From Gliomastix tumulicola (Eukaryota > Ascomycota > Sordariomycetes > Hypocreales > Bionectriaceae): 64,000 nucleotides of DNA. Shown here one piece after another: positions 34,954 to 47,400 of this stretch. A program made the position numbers and the translations under genes. The notes below the pieces were generated by a model that did no database searches, was not told where the DNA came from, and worked only from the letters and a program-made list of their open reading frames with translations. Every line of letters begins with the position of its first letter. The first letter of the stretch is position 1. The stretch lies in NCBI GenBank assembly GCA_001599755.1, contig BCHX01000006.1, positions 2,591,336 through 2,655,335 on the forward strand, in the 5' to 3' direction.

Positions 34954-35391
34954 CTACGCCTCGACCTTCTCAAACACGTCCCGCAGGTAGTCAAATGCCC
35001 CCAGCGGCACCCCGCGATGGCGCAGGATGCAGTACGCCGTCGTCAGGTGGAAGTGGAAGTTGGGCATCGCGTACTCGGACACGTACCGCTGGCCCGTCTC
35101 GAACCGGAACGTGCCGACCTTGGTCTCCATGAGCACCTCGCGCGACTCGAGCCCGTCCATGGACGCCGGGTCGACGCCCTGCAGCACCTCGACGGTGCGG
35201 TCGATGCGCGCGCGCAGCTCGGCAAACGTCGTCTCCGTGTCGTCGAAGACGGGCACCGCCGTGCCGCCGAGGCGCTGCACCGTGAACTTGGCCGTGTTGG
35301 AGCAGCTCTGCACCTGGTACGGGAGGCTTAAACGTAGGGCGCCCGTCGCGTCAGTAAGGAACGTTCTAACCCCCCTCCCTCTCGCCTTTGA

Positions 35392-35423
<32 letters not shown>

Positions 35424-35583
35424 GTACGACTCACCCTCTTTGGTCCTCGACGAGCCGGAACGAGAGCATGTCGTCGTGCGACACGCCCTTCTCGTCGCAG
35501 AACTGCACGGCCTTGTCCAGGATGGCGGACAGGTTCCTCAGGTACTTGATGTACACCGGGACGACCTGCTGATACAGTGACAT
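34954..35583 (-). CDS. DUF1993 family protein
   Basis: Two exons (35583-35435 and 35326-34954, phase 2; donor GTGAGT) give 173 aa. The start MSLYQQVVPVYIKYLRNLSAILDKA, then DMLSFRLVEDQR, QVQSCSNTAKF after the intron, and near the end FHFHLTTAYCILRHRGVPLGAFDYL match the DUF1993 family (DinB-like helical bundle, about 170 aa). Function in fungi is unknown. The intron carries a CTG repeat of about ten units close to the donor. Confidence 0.86.
35393..35422. repeat. (CTG)n repeat inside the DUF1993 intron
   Basis: About ten CTG/CAG units ending about 12 nt from the splice donor. Confidence 0.9.
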
Positions 35584-36228
35584 GCTGGGGATATTCCGTA
35601 TGATTTCGGTGGACTCGAAGTGGCGTATTCTTCTTAGTGGGATATCTTGATGGAACGAGGTTCACAGCATGCGCTACGGAGCCAGTCCCTTCTTATATAC
35701 GGCATTATCGATTAAAGTGCTGACTTGTCGCTCCAGACTGACGATGCAAGGTTTGAGGCGACGACCCTGGTCAGACTTTGCTGAGGAGCAAGCGCCCTGA
35801 AAGACCCTGGAATGTTGCCCCGGATATATTGACCATAAGCGCTAAGGCAGGACACACTCAGCCCTAGCGACAGTCATGGGCGCGCGTCGTAAGATGAGTT
35901 GGGGCTGGGGTAGGTATGCGACGTTCCGACAAGCATGCGACTTGGTGTTTGTTTCTGGGGGTCAAAACCAGGCGCAACAGCTCTTTTGCCTCGAGTCTAT
36001 GGTGCTCTATGTAGGTATCGTAAATCTAATGCTTCCGTTGGGGAAGACTGCCATGTGTAATAGGCGGTGCTCTCCTCAAAAATCAAACGCCCCGTAGATA
36101 CTTTGCATCGCTCATGGCGCTATGCAACACGCTGTTGCCAATAAAGAGCCAAATCAGTCTAGTCCTTATAAATGAATGTCGGACAATGCAGCTGGTCATC
36201 TGTTGCCGCCCGCTGCAGGGGGGTTAGA
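35584..36228. other. Intergenic region upstream of the DUF1993 gene
   Basis: About 645 bp, with a possible TATA-like element near 35693. No coding support. Confidence 0.4.
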
Positions 36229-38130
36229 CTAGTTGGCGACCCTCGTCACAGATTCAGTGTCATATTCGCCATCATCGCCCACTTCCTCGTAGTAGTTGAA
36301 TTCGGCATCCGGCTGCACTTTGTCCTCGGAAAGACGCGGGTTCCTCAGCGCCAGCGCGAAGGCAATCATAGGGACGCAGAGAGTTATCCCCGCAATGCAG
36401 AGCAGTTGCTGCACCTGGGAGTAGCTCTCAATGATGGCCGTCCTGATATCCGTCCCGACTGGGTAGTGTGCGATGACGGCGAAGGGCGAGTTGTACATCT
36501 GTCGGGCCAGGTCCTTGTTTGGTTGGAAGGCTAGGCTCTCTTGCAGCGTCGGGAGCAGAGTCGTCGTCCACAGAGCACCAGAGAGACAGGTGCCCAGCGC
36601 ACTGCCGACATTGTAGAAGGACAAGTACAGGCCCGTCAGGATTGCCACATGCTCCCTCGACGCCGATGCCTGGATCGACGCCTGCGTCGGATACGCGAAC
36701 AGTCCACCTGCCAGACCCAACAGAACCTGGCCGCCGATGAGTCCCCACTGCGATGCCTCGGTAGCGCCTCCCGAGTACTTGATGAGGATGCCGAAGGAGG
36801 CCATGAAGATACACGTGCCAGCGATGATGACGTACTTGAGCCGGCGGATCTTGTAAATAATGAGGCCGGTGACGACGCCACTGAGTACGCCAAAGAAGGA
36901 GTAGAAGGAGGAGATGCGTGTGGCAGTCCCCACCGAGAAGTCGAATGCAACGACCAGCACCGTATAGAGGTAATTGCCCTGTGTGTACCAGGCAAAGTTG
37001 AGCAAACTTCGTACGGCGAGTGCGCCCCAGACTCCACGGTCCGCGAGGAGATGGAAGGGAACGAGAGGGTGTCTCGCACCACGCTGCTCCCAGATGACGA
37101 AGACAGCGCTGAGGACTAGACCGACAGCCAGGGGCCCAACCATACTCGGCTCACGCCAGCGGCTCACGGTCCCGCCAGCGATGGTGAGCGGTGCAAGGAC
37201 GAGGGAAAATGCCAGCACGACCGTGATCAAACCCACGGCATCGACCTGGTGAAAGAGCTGTGTAGCGACCTCCCGGAAGCCGGCCTTGTTCCTCTTCAGA
37301 TCGTGACTATCCGCGTCGAAGTATTTTCTGGCAGCACGGTGCTCAATGTAATAGAGCGATCCAAGCAGCGGCAGCGAGGCGATGGGGTAGATGATGGCCC
37401 ACATGCCGAGCCCCCATCTCCATGATGTACGGGCGAGGACGGCCGAGGTGACGTTGCCACTGATCCAAGTATTGACGAGGAAGGGCACGGCGGGGATGTA
37501 GCTGAAAAAGACGCGGGCCCTCATGGAGGAGAGGTCGGCGACGAGAACCTCCATGAGCAGCACAATACACGTGTACCCGACCTGGTAAATGATGGACCCA
37601 ACGCAGTATGTCATGACCCCGCCAGCCGTGGCCTCGATCGTAATACCCAACGTATATAGCACGGTGCTAACGGCGACTACCTCGAAGCGGCCGAAGACGT
37701 CGGCAATCTTGGCAGCGGTAGGCTGCACGGCAACAGCGACGACGCTCCGGAGCACGTTGATGGTGGCTAGGTATGAGTGCAGGGAGAAGGAAGCCGTCGC
37801 ATAAGGCTGGTAGGCGGAGCGGACCTGGGACTCGAGGCCGTAGGCATAGCCTACGACGAAGATGGCGAGGAACAGGAGGGCGCGCTGGGTGGTGGTGAGG
37901 TGGGCGGATATAGCATCTATGCGGGCGACGCCTGTGGACTTGATGACGGTCGCGGTGGATGTCGTCGTCGGGGCTATCGATGCGGGCGTCGCAGAGGACC
38001 CGAGCTCTCGGTGGGAGCTCTGGGGGCGCTTGGACAGCGACGAGGAAGCATCTTGGGTCACGGATCTTGCGTCGTCGGCGCCCAGCAGGGGAGCGCTCTC
38101 GCCGGCTCGGGAGTCGCTCGGGCTGGGCAT
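36229..38130 (-). CDS. Siderophore-iron transporter (MFS, SIT family)
   Basis: Single exon of 633 aa from ATG 38130, the first true ATG of the frame. A disordered Ser/Pro N-terminus of about 95 residues is followed by 14 predicted membrane spans. SIT-family blocks are clear: YAYGLESQVRSAYQPYATASF, AKIADVFGRFEVV, YQVGYTCIVLLMEVLVADLSSMRARVFF, LPLLGSLYYIEHRA, LLNFAWYTQGNYLYTVLVVAF and GLAGGLFAYPTQASIQASA, with the periplasmic-like loop before the last span (NSPFAVIAHYPVGTDIRTAI). These proteins import ferric hydroxamate siderophores by proton symport at the plasma membrane. An ATCAGATAA motif 440 bp upstream fits repression by an iron-GATA factor (SreA/SRE type). No siderophore synthetase is nearby. 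Confidence 0.9.
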   Translation of the reverse strand: MPSPSDSRAGESAPLLGADDARSVTQDASSSLSKRPQSSHRELGSSATPASIAPTTTSTATVIKSTGVARIDAISAHLTTTQRALLFLAIFVVGYAYGLESQVRSAYQPYATASFSLHSYLATINVLRSVVAVAVQPTAAKIADVFGRFEVVAVSTVLYTLGITIEATAGGVMTYCVGSIIYQVGYTCIVLLMEVLVADLSSMRARVFFSYIPAVPFLVNTWISGNVTSAVLARTSWRWGLGMWAIIYPIASLPLLGSLYYIEHRAARKYFDADSHDLKRNKAGFREVATQLFHQVDAVGLITVVLAFSLVLAPLTIAGGTVSRWREPSMVGPLAVGLVLSAVFVIWEQRGARHPLVPFHLLADRGVWGALAVRSLLNFAWYTQGNYLYTVLVVAFDFSVGTATRISSFYSFFGVLSGVVTGLIIYKIRRLKYVIIAGTCIFMASFGILIKYSGGATEASQWGLIGGQVLLGLAGGLFAYPTQASIQASASREHVAILTGLYLSFYNVGSALGTCLSGALWTTTLLPTLQESLAFQPNKDLARQMYNSPFAVIAHYPVGTDIRTAIIESYSQVQQLLCIAGITLCVPMIAFALALRNPRLSEDKVQPDAEFNYYEEVGDDGEYDTESVTRVAN

Positions 38131-38530
38131 GTCTGCGAGGGAAGGCTGGCTGGATTGCTGGGGCTTGTCGCAGTCGACATTTGGTGGCAGACGACGTGGC
38201 GAAGAATGACGAGGATCAAAGACCGCAGGTGTCGCCGATGTGTCGGATGAATGGCATGGGGGGGATGGAAGAGTGAAATTAAAAAAGGCGCGAGAGATGG
38301 AAAAGGTCCGAGCAGGTACGTTTGTTAATTGGCTTGTCACGGGTCGTGGTCACAGTCACACCTTTAACAGGCAGTCATTCGGGCGGATCTCAGGCAGGCG
38401 CAGCCGAAGTCAGCTGAGGAAGGACCGAAGGACTCGCTGCAGCCTGCAGTGGCTGCTTGGCTGCAGCACCCCTGTAACTCCTTGCAGCAGGCCTGCAGCA
38501 CTGCACCACTGTCGGGTCCCTGTGCCGCAG

Positions 38531-38563
38531 CACTGCAGCAGCACTGCAGCAGCACTGCAACAG
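38531..38563. repeat. 11-bp tandem repeat (CACTGCAGCAG)
   Basis: Three consecutive units, the third with one change, within a wider CTGCAG-rich stretch. Confidence 0.75.
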
Positions 38564-38569
38564 CAGAGG

Positions 38570-38578
38570 ATCAGATAA
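38570..38578. promoter_or_regulatory. Iron-responsive GATA-factor motif ATCAGATAA
   Basis: It matches the ATCWGATAA site described for fungal iron regulators (SreA/URBS1 class), 440 bp upstream of the siderophore transporter start. A second GATAA core lies at 38592-38596. Confidence 0.55.
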
Positions 38579-39850
38579 GATCCTGCCCACTGATAAAATT
38601 GATTAATTCCAGAATTGCCGCCAGAAGCGACCCGTTGCTCACGGGCATGTCCACTGATCACCCCCAGCCAGCGGGTGTAGCCGGCCTTAGCAGCGTAGGG
38701 AGCCCCCTAACAAAGGTCCGCCCCCCGCCGTCCAGGCGCTATTACCAGGTGCTGGTCCAAGGTGCACAGGTGCGTGACAAATGGCGCATCTGCAGAGGAC
38801 AAGAAAAGAATAAAGAATGCGATGCCATTCTAGTGATGAGGGCAGAAGGCAAAGCGCCTAGTGCTATCATCAGCCCCGGACTCAGCACTCTGAGACACGA
38901 GACAGCTCGTGGTCGTTGAACGTTGAACGTTGCAAATTCAAAATTGCGAGTGTCGGGGGGCCTCGGGGCATTCTCAGCCACAAGTGGGTCAACTTGCTCA
39001 TGATGACTAATCCACACTGCCTCCAAATTCTGCTCCCTCCAGCCCCTGTCCAAGGAAGGGGCACTTGTCGTATGGTAACCCGTGCACTTCATCACCCAGT
39101 ACCCAGAGCAGAGTCCCGACATGTCATGCAGCCATCTAGCCTACATGATATCGCAGAGTCAATGATACGGCGAGTGACTGACAACGCCAGGAGCACAAAC
39201 GTACACACACGCAAGCAAACATGATCATATCGGCTGCCAGGGCTCGTCCAGTCCGGACTCTGCAGTGTTCCTACATCAAAGGTGTGCCACGAAGAAGAAA
39301 AGAACAAGAGTTCCTGGTCCCTGTCGCCACATCGTACCTGAATTCCATATCCGTCACCGATCGCCAACACGCCGATCCCGAGATGGCGCGTAGTTCCTGC
39401 AGCCGCCCATGCATGATCGTTCATGTCCCAGATGCCGCCGTGCTCAGGGCCCATACAGGCCACTGGTGATAGGTCAGCCAGAAGCGCACGTGCAGAACGG
39501 TCGGAAAACATCGTTCGAAGAACGCAGCGGTTCTCGAGTATCTCTCAACCGGTAGCGCCTTCCTCAACTAGACTATGGACAATGTTCGTGTCCGCAGTTC
39601 CACGGATTCATCCGTAGGCCTCGCGAGTTCTGGACTTAGAATTCAGCGCTTTCGACATGTACAGCTACTTCAAAGCATGCAGCTGTGCTGATATGACGGG
39701 CAGGCATTGCTTTATAAGGCAGTGACATTATGGTGGCCTGGTTCATGTCTTTGTTATCCTGCGTCTTGCAGCCAATTGCCCCTGCCACAAGATCATCTCG
39801 ACCGTTGAACATTAGTTGAACCAAGGTCGATATAGATCAAGGCAAAGACA

Positions 39851-41119
39851 ATGGAGGCAGACAAGAGCCCACCGCCGGGAGGCTTGCTTCGAAAGCGAGT
39901 GCCTCATCACGCGAGAGCAACCATTAACGGCAAGACTACTCAAATCGACAACCCCCATGCCGAATCGAACAATGAGAAACATGCCGTCGAAGACGACAAC
40001 GGAAAAGGACAGGAGCATTTCCCATGGACTTCGGGCTGCAAGGATGAGCCCATTCATCGCATCAATCGGCTTACTCACGTCCCAGTCAAAGCAGCCTTCG
40101 AGGCCGGAGAGTACTACTGTGAAGCCTGTGTCGAGGCCAGAAGCGCGGACGATTTTGGAGAACGCGTCAAAAATCTACTTCTCAAGAAGCTTCACTGCTC
40201 AGCCTGTGATGTTGACCACCCTGCCATTCGCTTCTCGGCATCCCAACGACTCGCTGGCCCAGACACAGCCAAGAACCGAGTTTGCATCGTCCACGAGGGA
40301 GTTGTTCGTCTTTGTAGCCACCGCGTAATCTCACGTGCTGAGCTGGTCGAGTTGGGTGCGCAATGTAAGTGGCATAATCTGGAAAAGGGATACGCTGACT
40401 GCGAGCATCCCGAACACCAGACAAACTTCCGACCGCAGGAGAAGCTCTATGCCGTGAGACAGCTAGGTCGCCCAACTATCAGCACAGTCAATTACGTTTT
40501 CTCGTTGTATTCGGCAGAGATCAGTTACACAATGCGCCCAAACCTTTCTCCGTCCGTCCAGGAAAACCTTGATGCCTGCTTCGCTGCGATTCGCAAGGCC
40601 CTCCCCGAGTGTAATGGTTTCTGCCCCCATTTCAAGACAAATCCCGATCGCATCTTCCGACGTGAATTGTGGGAGAGCAAGAGCACCAAGTATGTCGATT
40701 TGATCTGCAAGTGCCTGCACTGCGAAACCAAGATCCGAATCACGTTCGGGGGACCATCTACGTTGCAGCGTGAGGAGGCAGCACCAGTGTATGTCCGGGC
40801 CGAGGTTAAGCTCGAAAAGAAGTCCGATGGGGCTTTCTACCAGGGCCTCAACAATCACATTGATCCTGAAAGCTACGGCCATTTCTCCGATGACGAGACC
40901 AAGAGCATCACCTGGTGCGACGACAAGACATGTGCCACAACCTTTGAGCTCGGAGCCCATGCCGCGGCACAGTCATTGGGAAATACGTATCCCAAACTCG
41001 AAGGCGTCCACGAAAAGCTGGGCCTGAAGAGCGGTGCTGATGGGTCGGTCGTCGCCAGCCTGACCCCGATGGTTCACAATCCCGCGTCGAAGAGGACAGC
41101 AGCATGGAAGGGACGTTAG
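39851..41119 (+). CDS. Cysteine-rich fungal protein, F-box-family-like without F-box
   Basis: Intronless 422-aa frame. It has YYCEACVEARSADDFGERVKN, HCSACDVDHPAIRFSASQR and CIVHEGVVRLCSHRVISRAELVELG, the paired-cysteine and SxxQR/EGxxRLC pattern found in a large set of uncharacterised ascomycete proteins that often also carry an F-box. Further cysteine pairs (CNGFCPHF, CKCLHCETKI, CDDKTC) suggest zinc binding. The N-terminal 60 residues are charged and disordered; no F-box is seen. Its substrate or partner is unknown. The downstream neighbour is the gene split by the retroelement. Confidence 0.75.
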   Translation: MEADKSPPPGGLLRKRVPHHARATINGKTTQIDNPHAESNNEKHAVEDDNGKGQEHFPWTSGCKDEPIHRINRLTHVPVKAAFEAGEYYCEACVEARSADDFGERVKNLLLKKLHCSACDVDHPAIRFSASQRLAGPDTAKNRVCIVHEGVVRLCSHRVISRAELVELGAQCKWHNLEKGYADCEHPEHQTNFRPQEKLYAVRQLGRPTISTVNYVFSLYSAEISYTMRPNLSPSVQENLDACFAAIRKALPECNGFCPHFKTNPDRIFRRELWESKSTKYVDLICKCLHCETKIRITFGGPSTLQREEAAPVYVRAEVKLEKKSDGAFYQGLNNHIDPESYGHFSDDETKSITWCDDKTCATTFELGAHAAAQSLGNTYPKLEGVHEKLGLKSGADGSVVASLTPMVHNPASKRTAAWKGR

Positions 41120-41413
41120 TGGGCATGGTCACTCATCTCACGAACTTGATGACTCGGTGGATCAGAGAGAAATTGATGAACCTTTGTGGATTCACGCCTT
41201 GGGTGAACCACCACCGGCGTTCTGACAGAAAATGAGCGGCAACTACGCCAGCTCTCTATAGTCTTCATAGATGTTGTCAGCAAGCCCTGGGCAAGTGTCT
41301 AGGGAGGGTGGACATGCAGGAAATAGATAAATCATAGTTCTTGATGCATGTAGTCTCGTGAATATGTATAGCTGGTATGCGGGCCGCGTCGTGCGGTTCA
41401 TGGCCTGCATCAT
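41120..41413. other. Short convergent intergenic region
   Basis: Between the stops of the Cys-rich gene and the last predicted exon of the minus-strand split gene. Nothing recognised. Confidence 0.4.
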
Positions 41414-44400
41414 TCAGTCTTTGCCCATGTTGAACATCTGCTTCGTTGTATAGATAACCGTTAGCTCTGGCTAGATTAAAGGGAGTTTTCGGATGGGGGA
41501 ACACTAACTCTCTTGGTAGAACCTTTGATGGCATTGCACATCTCGGTGGTCACATAGGTAGTGATGATGTTGGCGTGGTGGCGGTCTTGTATCCGTTAGC
41601 TTTAGCTAGATCAAAGGAAATCATTAGCTGAGGGAGGGAACACTGACCCATTCGGCAGAGTCCCTCATGATCATGCCCGCCCCAGTGGCCCAACGAGTGG
41701 TCTTGCCTGGAAAATCTCGCAGGCGATTGATAAAACTAGAATCCTGTGTTAAGGGCTCGGGCTATCAGCCCAAGCCGTAATAGTTGTCATATGACTCCCA
41801 ATAGGGGTATATAGGGGCCTAACCTAGGCCTAAATAATTAGTGGATCTCTTCCTCCTTAAGTAGTTTAATACTATAGTAAATACCTATTTATAGTAGCCC
41901 TAGGGCTAGTTTATTACATTTAAACTACTTTACTATAATATAGACCCTCTAGTAAGCTTCCTAGAATCCCCTAAACTAGGTGCTAGTGCTACTACCCTAA
42001 TATTAGAGATTAATATATAGGCTTAAATAGTATAGGAGTTAAAATAAGTTAAAACTAAGTTAAGAGATACTTAGTAGCTTATATAGTAATAATTAGCTAT
42101 TACTATATTATATATTAAAAACCTATAGTAAGAGATATAACTATTAATATAGATAATTAATAAACTAGCTAAAGGACTTTAAGTTACTACTAAGCTTATT
42201 ATTTAAGTTAAACTACCTATAATTAAAATACTTAAAAAAGCTAATAAATATATAATTAATATATAAATAAGATAAAAACCACTTTTAATTAAAAACCTAT
42301 ATAATAATATAAAGAGGACCTTCTATATATAGAAAAGAATAATTATATATAAACTATAGGCTAATTATATATTTATTAATAACTAAAAGAACTAGTAGGT
42401 TTTTCTATAGAGTTACTTAAGTGAAAGTATCTAGAGGAAGGTTAGCCCCTATTATAAAGTTAAGGGGGAAGAAGGCTATAAAGATTTACTTTACTTCTTA
42501 GAGTACCTAGAAATAGTCTATAGGGACCCTTATTACTAGAAAATAACTATAATAGAGTTTAAATAGCTAGAGTAAGCTCTCTTAGAGAGCTTTATAATAT
42601 TTTTTATTAAGTTTAAATAGAAACTTAATAAAACTAGAGGGATAAATTAAAGTAATATAATTAAATATAAATATTTATAATATTTTATTAATAAAAGAAT
42701 AAGGAAGTATATAATTAAGTATAGGGTCCCCTAAGATAATTACACTATAGTAATAATAATACTATAAACTATAACTATAGATATAGAATCCCTATACCTA
42801 GAAGATAAGCTATATTACTAATAAATAGGATATAGGGAGATACCTTAGGATTAAAATAATAATATAAAAATAATAAGTATTAATACCCTTTAAATAAATT
42901 AATATAGTAAGAATTATTTAAATAGTAAAAAGTAGTAGCCTAAGTATAATAAGACCTAGAATAAGACTATATAAATTCCTAATAAGGAGTTTTAAGCCTA
43001 AAAGCACTTTAAGACCTACCTAAGGTATAATTCTAAGGAATACTTTATTTAGAATTACTAAAAGAAGCTAGAAGTTAAGATAATATTTATAAAGAATATA
43101 TTATTCTAGGACCTAAATAATATCTTAGAGGAGGATAAGCTTACTATAGACCCTCTTATAGGAAAAATAAACCTCCTAAGCTAAGTTTTACCTAGGAGAA
43201 ATAACTATACTACTTATATAATAGCTATAAGGAGGAGATGGATTAAACTAAGAAGTTTAAAGAAGTAGTAAATACTATAGATAGACTATTATTTTTAATA
43301 CTAATTTTATTTAACTTAATATAATTTATTAATATCCTTATAAATATAGGATATAATATATATAAAGTAATAAGTGAATAATCCGCCTAATTTATAGGGT
43401 TAAATATAATATACCTACTTAAAGCTAAAACCCTAGGAATAGTAAAAGGATTTAAAAAGGACTTTTAAATTATATATATAACTTATACTATAATTAATAT
43501 TAATAAATAAAAAAGTATAGTAATATTTTATATAGTCCTAGGACTAATATATACTATAATCTTAAGACTTCTATAGATATAATATAAGAGGGTTATTATT
43601 AATATAGTATAATAATAGCTTAAGATTAGTTAAGTAGGAGGTCTAATTATTAAGAGTAAAGAGTAGTAATAGCTACTACTAAACTACTAGGAGATTTTAG
43701 GCTTTATATTTACTATACTTATTAAAAGGTAGTAAAAGAGGCCCTAAGAAGGAGTTAGCTTATATATAATAAGTATTAAAGAACTTATAGTAGTAATTAA
43801 TACTCTAGCACCTAAGGTATTTAAAATAAATAAGGGTAGATTATATATAAATAGATTACTAAAGATACTTTAGAAGTTTAGAGACCTCTTTAATAAAGAA
43901 AAAGCAACTATCTTACCCCTATATAAAGATATATTAAACTATTATATTTAACTTAAGTGGAATAATAATAAATAAGTCTTATAGCTTTTATAGGGGCCTT
44001 TATATAATATACTAAGGGACTATTTATTAGAATTATAGAAATAATTATTTAACTTAAAGGATAAAGGCTAAATATAGGTTAATACTTTATTAGTAATTAC
44101 TTTAGTCCTCTTAGTTAAAAAGCTAAGTAGTAGACTATACTTTTATATAGATTACTAAGTATTAAATAGAATTATAGAGTAGGATTACTACCCCTTACTA
44201 CTTATTAAAGAAATATTAAGATCCCTTACTAAGGTAAGGTTCTTTACTAAGCTAAATATTAAATTAGTGTTTTATAGGATCTAGATTATAGCTAGGGAGG
44301 AGAACCTTATAGTATTTTAGACCTAGTTTAAACTCTTTAAGTAGTTAATTTATTTATTTAGGCTAGTAAGTATACCTACTATATTTTAGTATTTTATTAA

Positions 44401-47400
44401 TAGTATACTTAAAGAGATACTAGGTAACTATACTATAGTATACTTAAATAATATATTAGTATACTTAGGAGGCTCTAGGAAGAACTATATATAAAAAGTC
44501 TAAGAGGTATTTAAATAGCTTTAAAATATTAACTTATACCTAGATATAAAGAAGTATAACTTCCTAGTAAATAAAGTTAAATACCTAGGCTTTATTATAA
44601 AGGTAGGTGTAAAGATTTAATTTAACCCTAAGAAGGTTATAGCTATTAGGCTTTAATTAGCCCCTAATAAAATTAAAGGTATTTATAGCTTCCTTAATTT
44701 TATAAATTTTTACTATAACTTTATCCTATAATTCTCCTAAGTTATAGAACCTTTAATAAATTTAATAAAGAAGGGTACTCCCTTCTAATAGGAAGATTAA
44801 AAATAAAAGACCTTTAAGATACTTAAATAAGTATTTATTTTAAAGCTTATCCTAGCTTAATAAGACCCTAATTAGGAAATAATCCTAGAGGTAAACTACT
44901 TAAAGATAACACTTAGTAGTTACCTTTTATAGGAAAAGGATAATATATTATACCTAGTAGTATACTACTTAGCTAAGCTTTTAGTAATATAATAAAACTA
45001 TATAATTTATAATAAGGAACTTTTAGCTATTATCTTATACCTAAAGGTATAGAGGGTGAAGCTAAATAGTACTTAGAAGACTTTTATTATTCTTATAGAT
45101 TATAAAAACCTAGAGTATTTTTCTATACCTAGAGAGATATTAGAAAGATAGTAGAGATAGGGTGAAATCTTATCTAGATTCTACTATAAGTTAAAATACT
45201 ACTTAGGTTTATAAGTATAATACCCTAATATATTATTAAGAAGAGAGTAAAATAAAGATTAAGAGGAGGATATAAGAGTTTAAATAATCTTTTAACTAGT
45301 TACTATTAGTATTCTTTAAAGGCTATAGGAGGAGGAGATAGTTTAGGATTAATAAATACTAAAAGGTAAAGTACTTTTTCTAAACCTCTTTATATAATTA
45401 CTCTAGGATTAAGTAACTAGTGACCTAAAGTATTAGACCTACCTAGAGGATATTTAAGAAAGAAGATAAGCTTTCTTAGAGAAGGTAAAAATAAAGTCTT
45501 AAATAGTAAATTATATATTAAATACCTAAGGAGTACTCCTCTATAGGGGATAGCTTTAATTACTAAGCTAGAAGCCTCTAACTACTATAGTAGTATAGTA
45601 AATCTATAAGTTACTACTTATAGGCTACCCTAAATATAATAGAATATTTTAGCTATTTAAATAAGACTACTATTAAGATAATATATCTTAGGATATTAAA
45701 TAATTAATAGATAATTACTACTATAAGGGTAACTACACCTTATAGAGACTATAATAAGGACTATTATATACTATCCCTTCACTAGACTAATACTAGAAAT
45801 AGATCTTAGTGGATTTTATAGTAGACCTACTAGCTATTAAGCTAGGTAACCCCTAGTACTTAATAGTAATTATTAATTACCTCTTTAAGTTTATTTAGCT
45901 TAAAGTAATAAGCTTTATAATAGCTTAAGCTTATATAGAATAATTTTAGAATATCTAGTAGTAGTTCTATAGCTTCCTAGACTAAATTATATCTAATAAA
46001 GACTTAAACTAAGTAGAAGGGTTTTAATAGGAGTTATATAAATAGACTAGGACTAAGTAGTTATTATCCTTAGCCTACTACCTAAAGATAAATAGTAATA
46101 TAAAATAAGTAAACTAAAAGGTATAAGTAGTTCTATAAATAATAGTCTTATTTAATTAAATAAATTAGTCTAGTTATTTAGTAGTCTACTAAATATTACT
46201 TAATAACTAGAGATCCTCTATAACTAGGTTTAGCCCTAATATACTACTAAATAGGTTTAAGATGGAAATTTTATAGTAGACCTAAATACCTAATAAACCT
46301 TTAAATAGCCCTAAAGGTTATATAAGGAGTTTCTTAAACCACCTTAAAGAAGGAATAAATTAAGCCTAGGCTATAATCTCTTATATCTAGTAAAGATAGA
46401 AAAAGACTATAAATAGAATATAATAACCTACTAAGTATTATTAGGTTAAAGATAAAGTATAACTTTCCTTATATTATATTACTATAAATTAGCCTAGTAA
46501 GAAATTAGACTAATTATAAGTAAAATATAGAGTAACTATAGTCCTTAACCTAGTTAATATTATACTAAATATCCTAGGGAACCTATATAAAATATTCTAT
46601 ATAGACCTTATAAAGTATACTATAAATAGCCTACTACTATCTTAGAAACTAGTAAATACTTAACCTAGGCTACTTTAGGTCTAAAGAGATATTAATATAG
46701 GTCTTAAAGAGTATTAGGAGATAAAGTAAATTATAGCTATAAAGAATATAAAAGGGAGAGAGTATAAGTACTAGGTGTTAGTAAAATAAAAGGAATATAA
46801 AAATATAATATAGGAGCTACTAGAAGAACTTACTAGTATAGAGGCCCTAATAGTCTTTAAAAAGAAATTTAGTAATACTTATAAGAATAATAAACTATAT
46901 TTATATTAAAAGTAAAATAAATAAATAAAGACTAAATAAAAGCTATATAACCTATAGTAAAATTCTCTTTATAACTATAAACTTAATAAACTAGTATTCC
47001 TAATTTAACTACTATAAATATAAATAGGAAACTATATTATTAATTAACTAAAGGTAGACTACTACTATAAAACCTATAGGGATAAATTAACTTAAGTATA
47101 TTATAGGGTTATAGGAGAAGAATTATATACTATATTATAGTTAACCTTATTATCCTTAATATAGTAAACCTCCTACTTACTAAGAGGAGAGTAGTAAACT
47201 AAATAAAAGCTAGGGGTACTATAGGGGTAACTAGAACTATTAATAGAAGTCTTAATAGAAGTATAATAGCTAGAAGTATAACTAAGAGGAGTAATAAAGT
47301 AAGTAATATAAGAAGAGGTAAAGGGTAGGGTAATTATAAAAGAAATTAAAGTAATAGTGTAATTATCTTTATTACTAAAGGGGTTAAGAGATAAAGGGTA

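Larger units (their letters stand above)
38131..39850. other. Divergent intergenic region with CTGCAG-rich repeats
   Basis: About 1.7 kb between the siderophore transporter and the Cys-rich gene. It contains a dense CTGCAG-rich block (38430-38565) with three 11-bp tandem units, and the iron-GATA motif. Frames to the right of 38700 are short and unsupported. Confidence 0.45.
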
